Below are positions 59,816-64,000 of a stretch of 64,000 bases of DNA, piece after piece. The translations under genes and the position numbers were made by a program. This stretch comes from Streptomyces sp. NBC_01288. Its GTDB lineage: Bacteria > Actinomycetota > Actinomycetes > Streptomycetales > Streptomycetaceae. Numbering within the stretch: position 1 is the first letter of the stretch; every line of letters begins with the position of its first letter. The DNA lies in NCBI RefSeq assembly GCF_035982055.1, contig NZ_CP108427.1, positions 9,113,001-9,177,000 of the forward strand, written 5' to 3'. The notes under the pieces were generated by a model, which did no database searches, was not told where the DNA came from, and worked only from the letters and a program-made list of their open reading frames with translations.

Positions 59816-60713
59816 CGTCACCAGGGCGCCGACGACCGCGCCGACACCGGCCGCCCCACCGACGAAGCCGCCCCGCAGAGCCGTACGCAAAGCATCCTGG
59901 TACGCGACCGCGCTGCTGATCAGCTCGGTGATGATCCTGCCCATCCTCTGGATGCTCACCGTCGCGCTGAAGGGCCCCTCGGCGGTCTTCGAGGTCCCGC
60001 CGAAACTGCTGCCCCACGAGTTCCACTTCAAGAACTTCATCGACGGCCCGAAGGTCATCCACTTCCCGCGCCTGCTGCTCAACTCCCTTGTCATCACCGG
60101 TCTTTCGGTGATCGGCGGGGTGATGACCTCGATGATGGCGGGCTACGCCCTGGCCAGGCTGCGCTTCCCCGGCCGGAAGGTGTGGTTCTACGTCTTCGTC
60201 GGCAGCATGCTGCTGCCCCCGGTGGTCGGCATCATCCCGCTGTTCCAACTCTTCAAGGACATCGGCTGGTACGACACCTGGCTGCCGCTGATCGTCCCGG
60301 CCTTCCTCGGCGGCAATCCGCTCTTCATCTTCCTGGCCCGGCAGTACTTCCTGTCGATCCCGCACTCCATCGACGAGGCCGCCAAGGTCGACGGCGCGGG
60401 ACACGTCCGGATCTTCTTCAGCGTGATGCTGCCGATCACGAAGCCCGCCTGGATAACGATGTCAATCCTGGCCTTCCAGATGTCCTGGAACGACTACCTC
60501 AACCCGCTGATCTACCTGTACTCGTCCCAGAAGTGGCCGCTGAGCGTGGGCATGGCCTCCTTCGTCACCCAGTTCGCCGGCCAGACCCCGGACTGGAACC
60601 TCTACATGGCCACCAACCTGCTCTACATGCTCCCGCCACTGATCGTGTTCTTCGTCGCCCAGCGCTACTTCATCCAGGGCCTGAGCGCCCTGGGCACCGT
60701 CAACCAGCGCTGA
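59799..60713 (+). CDS. Carbohydrate ABC transporter permease (MalG/UgpE type)
   Basis: A 304-residue CUT1 permease, partner of the previous one. A Pro/Thr-rich start (TTSPDVTRAPTTAPTPAAPP) precedes the membrane spans (LLISSVMILPILWMLTVALK, VFVGSMLLPPVVGIIPLFQL). The EAA motif is HSIDEAAKVDGAGHVRIFFS. Together with the binding lipoprotein encoded next it would import an alpha-mannoside. Confidence 0.93.
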   Translation: MTTSPDVTRAPTTAPTPAAPPTKPPRRAVRKASWYATALLISSVMILPILWMLTVALKGPSAVFEVPPKLLPHEFHFKNFIDGPKVIHFPRLLLNSLVITGLSVIGGVMTSMMAGYALARLRFPGRKVWFYVFVGSMLLPPVVGIIPLFQLFKDIGWYDTWLPLIVPAFLGGNPLFIFLARQYFLSIPHSIDEAAKVDGAGHVRIFFSVMLPITKPAWITMSILAFQMSWNDYLNPLIYLYSSQKWPLSVGMASFVTQFAGQTPDWNLYMATNLLYMLPPLIVFFVAQRYFIQGLSALGTVNQR

Positions 60714-60778
60714 CCGGCGCCGATTTGGACCCCGACCCACCTACGAGCCGTATGCCAGCCAGGTATCAGGAGGCCACG

Positions 60779-62074
60779 ATGAAACGATGGATCCGTTGCG
60801 CCGGAGTGTTGCTGTCGGCGGGGGGACTGCTCGCGACGGCGGCCTGCGGCGGCTCGTCCGGGAAGCAGTCGGACGGCAAGGCCACGGTCACCCTCATGAC
60901 CTGGGAGTCCGCCGCCACCAACAAGGCCATCGACCAGGCCCTGACCGGCTTCCACGACCCGAACATCACGGTCAAGCGCGTCGACACCCCGAACGGCAAC
61001 TACAGCGACAAGCTCGCGGCCCTGACCCAGGCCAAGAAGCTCCCCGACCTGTTCTGGTGCGGCAACGACACCGAGCAGCAGTACACCAGCCAGGGCCTGC
61101 TCACCGACTGGGCCTCGCGGCTCTCCGGCTCCAGCGACTTCGGCGCGAGCAGCTTCGTCTCGTCCACGATGAAGAACTGGAAGACCGCCGACGGCAAGAT
61201 AGGCGGCGTTCCCTCCCTGCTGAACACCTACGGCATCTGGTATGACATCGACGCCTTCAAGGCCGCCGGCATCACCGTGCCCGCCGCAGGCTGGACCTGG
61301 GACCAGATGTTCGCCGCGGCCGCGAAACTGCACGCGAAGGGCGCCAAGTACGGCCTGGTCGCCGACGCGCTGACCTCCACGGACGGCCCCTTCTCCCTCA
61401 GCACGTACGCCCTGTCCGCAGGCGGGAAGCCCTTCGCGGACAACGTGCACCAGCCCACCAAGACGACCATCGACTCGACCTACACCGAAGGCGTCAGCAA
61501 GGTGGTGGCGGGCATCAAGAGCGGTGCCATCGCGCCGCCCGGCTACGACATCAGCAACCAGCAGGGACTGTTCGCCGCCGGACAGATCCCGATGCTGTGG
61601 AGCGGTCAGTGGCTGGCCGCCGGGTTCCTCACCGACAAGCCGAAGATCAGGTACGGCTTCGCGCCCCTGCCCCAGGTGACCAAACCCGCCACCCTCTACG
61701 ACGCGGTGGGCATCTGCACCCCGTCCTACACCCAGAACGCGGATGCCACCTTCAAGGTCCTCAAGTACCTCGACTCCACGGTGTGGACCAAGGTGCTGCC
61801 CGACTCCCCGGTCGCCGCCCCGGCCTATCTCTCTGCCCAGAACGCCTACTTCGGCGCCCTCGACAAGGCCGGGCAGACGACCGTCGCGGCCACCGTCAAG
61901 GCGGGACTGAACACCCCGACCACCATCGGCGTGCGCTTCACCACCCAGTGGGCCGGCCAGTCAAATGACTTGATCACGGCCTACTGGCCGGACATCCTCA
62001 ACGGCAAGAAGCCGCTCTCCGACCTCCAGACGATGACCGACAAGATCAACGATGTGATCAAGAACAACGGTTAG
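60779..62074 (+). CDS. Carbohydrate ABC transporter substrate-binding lipoprotein
   Basis: A 431-residue extracytoplasmic sugar-binding lipoprotein of the CUT1 type. The signal peptide ends in a lipobox (LLATAAC, Cys23). The mature protein reads TVTLMTWESAATNKAIDQAL, YSDKLAALTQAKKLPDLFWC, AGQIPMLWSGQWLAAGFLTD and GICTPSYTQNADATFKVLKY. The GTP- or ATP-binding parts are absent, as expected. A CAGGAGG site lies before the ATG. It is the third gene of the importer operon; a hairpin follows. Confidence 0.93.
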   Translation: MKRWIRCAGVLLSAGGLLATAACGGSSGKQSDGKATVTLMTWESAATNKAIDQALTGFHDPNITVKRVDTPNGNYSDKLAALTQAKKLPDLFWCGNDTEQQYTSQGLLTDWASRLSGSSDFGASSFVSSTMKNWKTADGKIGGVPSLLNTYGIWYDIDAFKAAGITVPAAGWTWDQMFAAAAKLHAKGAKYGLVADALTSTDGPFSLSTYALSAGGKPFADNVHQPTKTTIDSTYTEGVSKVVAGIKSGAIAPPGYDISNQQGLFAAGQIPMLWSGQWLAAGFLTDKPKIRYGFAPLPQVTKPATLYDAVGICTPSYTQNADATFKVLKYLDSTVWTKVLPDSPVAAPAYLSAQNAYFGALDKAGQTTVAATVKAGLNTPTTIGVRFTTQWAGQSNDLITAYWPDILNGKKPLSDLQTMTDKINDVIKNNG

Positions 62075-62075
62075 C

Positions 62076-62102
62076 GTCCCGGGCCGAGCGGCGGGCCGGG
62101 AC
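62076..62102 (+). terminator. Hairpin after the binding-lipoprotein gene
   Basis: GTCCCGG (62076-62082) pairs with CCGGGAC (62096-62102) and GCC/GGC extends inside. It starts immediately after the stop codon and separates the importer genes from lacI. Confidence 0.55.
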
Positions 62103-62142
62103 CCGATACGTATCCTGAGGGCGGTCCCGGCCCCGGTACGCG

Positions 62143-63198
62143 ATGGAAGGTTGGTCTTCAACTCACGTGAGCAGTCGTCCCCCGCACCGCCAGAACACCA
62201 GGCCCACGATGCGCGATGTCGCGGAGCGGGCCGGAGTCGCCGTCGTCACCGTCTCCCGCGTCGTCAACGGCATCGGCACGGTCCGCGAGGAGACGGCCGA
62301 GCGCGTGAACGCGGCGATCACCGCGATCGGCTACCAGCGCAACGAGATCGCGCGCTCCCTGCGCCCCGGCCAGAACTCGATGACCATCGGGCTGCTCCTC
62401 GGCGACCTCACCAACCCGTTCTACGCCTCCCTCGCCAAGGCCGCCGTGGAAGTCGCCAACGAGGCAGGCTACGCAGTCCTGTTGAGCACCGCCGACGAGG
62501 ACCCCGAGGTCGAGCGCCGGGCCGTCGGCGAGCTGATCGGCCGCCGGGTCGCCGGGCTCATCATCGTCCCCGACCAGGGCGACCACGCCTTCCTCAACGA
62601 GATCAACGGCCACGACCACGTACCGATCGTGTTCGTCGACCGGCCGGCCACCGGCGCCGAGGCCGATGTCGTCCTGGTCGACAACGAGGACGGCGGACAC
62701 AAGGCCACCCAGCACCTCGTCGACCAGGGCCACCGCCGTATCGCGATCCTCGTCGCGCCCTCGTACTACAGCACCGGCCGACGGCTGCGCGGCTACCGCA
62801 AGGCGCTGCGCCGCAGCGGCATCGAGCCGGACAACAAGCTGGTCGTCACCCTGAGCCGCGGCACCACCGAGGAAGCCGAGGTGGCAGCCCGCGCCCTGCT
62901 CACCTCGGCGAACCCGCCCACCGCGGTCTTCTCCACCACGGGCTTCCTCACCGAGGGCGTCCTGCGGGCCTGCCGCGACCTCCAAGTCTCCATCGCCGTC
63001 GTGGGGTTCGACGACTTCAAGCTCGCCGACATGCTCCCCACCCCGGTCACCGTCGTCACCTCCGACACCGAGGAACTCGGCCGCCGGGCCGCCCACATCC
63101 TGCTGGACCGCATCGACGGCGACGACAGCCCGTCCCACCGGACCGTCCTCCCGGTGCAGCTGATCGCACGCGGCACCGGGGAGATCGGACACCCGTAA
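62143..63198 (+). CDS. LacI family transcriptional regulator of the mannan locus
   Basis: A 351-residue LacI/PurR regulator. The helix-turn-helix is MRDVAERAGVAVVTVSRVVN, with the hinge helix segment GYQRNEIARSLR; the rest is a periplasmic-binding-type effector domain (IGLLLGDLTNPFYASLAKAA, VVGFDDFKLADMLPTPVTVV). It most likely binds the TGGNAACGTTNCCA palindromes at 53906, 58643 and 58711 and is released by a mannose-type sugar. The start is uncertain: ATG 62143 is listed, but GTG 62167 has a GGAAGG before it. It is convergent with the GH76 gene, stop codons two bases apart. Confidence 0.9.
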   Translation: MEGWSSTHVSSRPPHRQNTRPTMRDVAERAGVAVVTVSRVVNGIGTVREETAERVNAAITAIGYQRNEIARSLRPGQNSMTIGLLLGDLTNPFYASLAKAAVEVANEAGYAVLLSTADEDPEVERRAVGELIGRRVAGLIIVPDQGDHAFLNEINGHDHVPIVFVDRPATGAEADVVLVDNEDGGHKATQHLVDQGHRRIAILVAPSYYSTGRRLRGYRKALRRSGIEPDNKLVVTLSRGTTEEAEVAARALLTSANPPTAVFSTTGFLTEGVLRACRDLQVSIAVVGFDDFKLADMLPTPVTVVTSDTEELGRRAAHILLDRIDGDDSPSHRTVLPVQLIARGTGEIGHP

Positions 63199-63200
63199 CG

Positions 63201-64000
63201 TCAGTACAGCGTCCGCCACTTGGCGCGCGGCCAGGCGAGCACGGCGTAGAGCTGCACGAGCGCCGCCTGCTGGATCGCCTGGGTGCCACCGGCCGTGTCG
63301 AAGTGCACGAGGCCGGTGGCGGGATCGCGCATCGTGTCCCACACCTGGTCGGCGTAGTCGGCCATCGCCCGGTGGTAGGTGTCCTTCCCGGTCACCGACT
63401 CCAGGAGCAGCAGGTTCTTGAAGAAGATCGAGTTGAAGAACACCGGCTGCGTGAACAGCCGCCCCTGCGTGACGTAGTAGGCGTACGCGGCGGCGGCAAC
63501 GCGCTCCGCCTGGCGCAGATAGGCGCGGTCCCGGGTGACCTCGTACAGCAGCACGGCGACACCGACCGGCACGCCCTGGTTGTAGGACCAGACGGTCTTC
63601 TCGATGGCCCCCTGGAGGTCAAGGTGGTCCCAGTACAGGCCAGTTGGGCTCTGGAGATGCGCGTTCGTCCAGTCGTAGAAGCGTCTCGCCCAGTCCAGGT
63701 AGTCGGCCTCGCCGGTGATCTGGTGCAGGCGCAGGGCGAGTTGGGCGCCCGGCATGTTCGACACGGTGTTGCGGTCGTGACTCCAGTCGGCCTGCGTCCA
63801 GAAGACCCCGCCCGGCGAGGCATGACTACTGTCCGTGTCCCAACCGGACTTGACCAGGGCGAAGATCTCCTTCGCACGGGCGAGCGCGGCGGTGTCCCCG
63901 GTCTGCAGATACCGCTGGACCTTCGCCAGCCCCACCCACTCGTTGTCGTCGTAGAACATGTCCCCACCCGCCCCGTACGGCGCGACCGGGTAGGAGGCAT
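63201..64000 (-). CDS. GH76 endo-alpha-1,6-mannanase, N-terminus beyond the window
   Basis: The 3' part of a glycoside hydrolase family 76 gene; at least 266 residues are visible and the frame stays open to the window edge. The catalytic acidic pair is in the segment GGDMFYDDNEWVGLAKVQRY, followed by GGVFWTQADWSHDRNTVSNM, the LDWARRFYDWTNAHL helix pair and TGLYWDHLDLQGAIEKTVWS. GH76 enzymes cut internal alpha-1,6-mannose links in fungal or actinobacterial mannans. Together with the GH125 exo-enzyme and the importer this completes a degradation pathway for alpha-1,6-mannan. Confidence 0.92.
   Translation of the reverse strand, partial: ASYPVAPYGAGGDMFYDDNEWVGLAKVQRYLQTGDTAALARAKEIFALVKSGWDTDSSHASPGGVFWTQADWSHDRNTVSNMPGAQLALRLHQITGEADYLDWARRFYDWTNAHLQSPTGLYWDHLDLQGAIEKTVWSYNQGVPVGVAVLLYEVTRDRAYLRQAERVAAAAYAYYVTQGRLFTQPVFFNSIFFKNLLLLESVTGKDTYHRAMADYADQVWDTMRDPATGLVHFDTAGGTQAIQQAALVQLYAVLAWPRAKWRTLY

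Overview
The window is GC-rich, densely coded actinobacterial DNA, almost certainly a Streptomyces chromosome. The evidence is a conservon (cvnA-B-C-D), many secreted and Tat/lipoprotein enzymes, frequent GTG/TTG starts, a zinc-free L31 paralogue, and two copies of a 28-bp intergenic repeat that I recall as widespread in streptomycetes. No rRNA, tRNA, CRISPR array or intact insertion sequence was seen.

Layout. 1-7.7 kb: a methyltransferase end, an MHYT membrane sensor, a conservon with a detached GTPase gene and a second roadblock gene, an FMN/F420-type oxidoreductase and a DUF6397-like protein. 7.7-17 kb: acyl-CoA thioesterase, DUF3516 RNA helicase, a membrane hydrolase, L31 type B, and a heterodimeric ABC exporter with one degenerate ATP site. 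17-28 kb: an L,D-transpeptidase lipoprotein, a PNGase A-like protein, DctA, an SDR/TetR divergent pair with three operators, a GlxA/HD pair, a perfect 15 x 8-bp tandem repeat, a MarR/ABC exporter pair with an operator, and MltG. 28-34 kb: a sulfonate uptake and desulfonation operon (ssuC-B-A-D plus a flavin monooxygenase) behind a 27-residue cysteine-rich leader peptide too small for ordinary gene calling. 34-43 kb: a GH78 rhamnosidase, a decayed transposase piece, a methyltransferase, a secreted amidase, OsmC and a secreted alpha/beta hydrolase.

43-54 kb is the most striking part. On the minus strand lie genes for an acyl-CoA carboxylase beta subunit, a fatty-acyl-AMP ligase, a single-module PKS with the order ACP-KS-AT-ACP-TE, and an Ag85/esterase-D-fold secreted esterase. 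A PucR regulator and a cutinase follow. This content and order closely parallel the mycobacterial accD4-fadD32-pks13-(Rv3802c)-fbp mycolate condensation locus, although streptomycetes are not known to make mycolic acids. The locus may make an alpha-branched beta-keto or hydroxy lipid by the same Claisen chemistry.

54-64 kb looks like an alpha-1,6-mannan utilisation locus: a GH28-like enzyme, a GH125 exo-mannosidase carrying a Gly-rich insert of about 100 residues, a sugar ABC importer (two permeases and a binding lipoprotein), a LacI regulator and a GH76 endo-mannanase that runs off the window. Three near-identical palindromes (TGGNAACGTTNCCA type) lie before the GH28 gene and between GH125 and the importer, and predict a small LacI regulon. 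Remnants of an alpha-galactosidase-like gene and an imperfect ~137-bp tandem duplication fill the two non-coding stretches between these genes.
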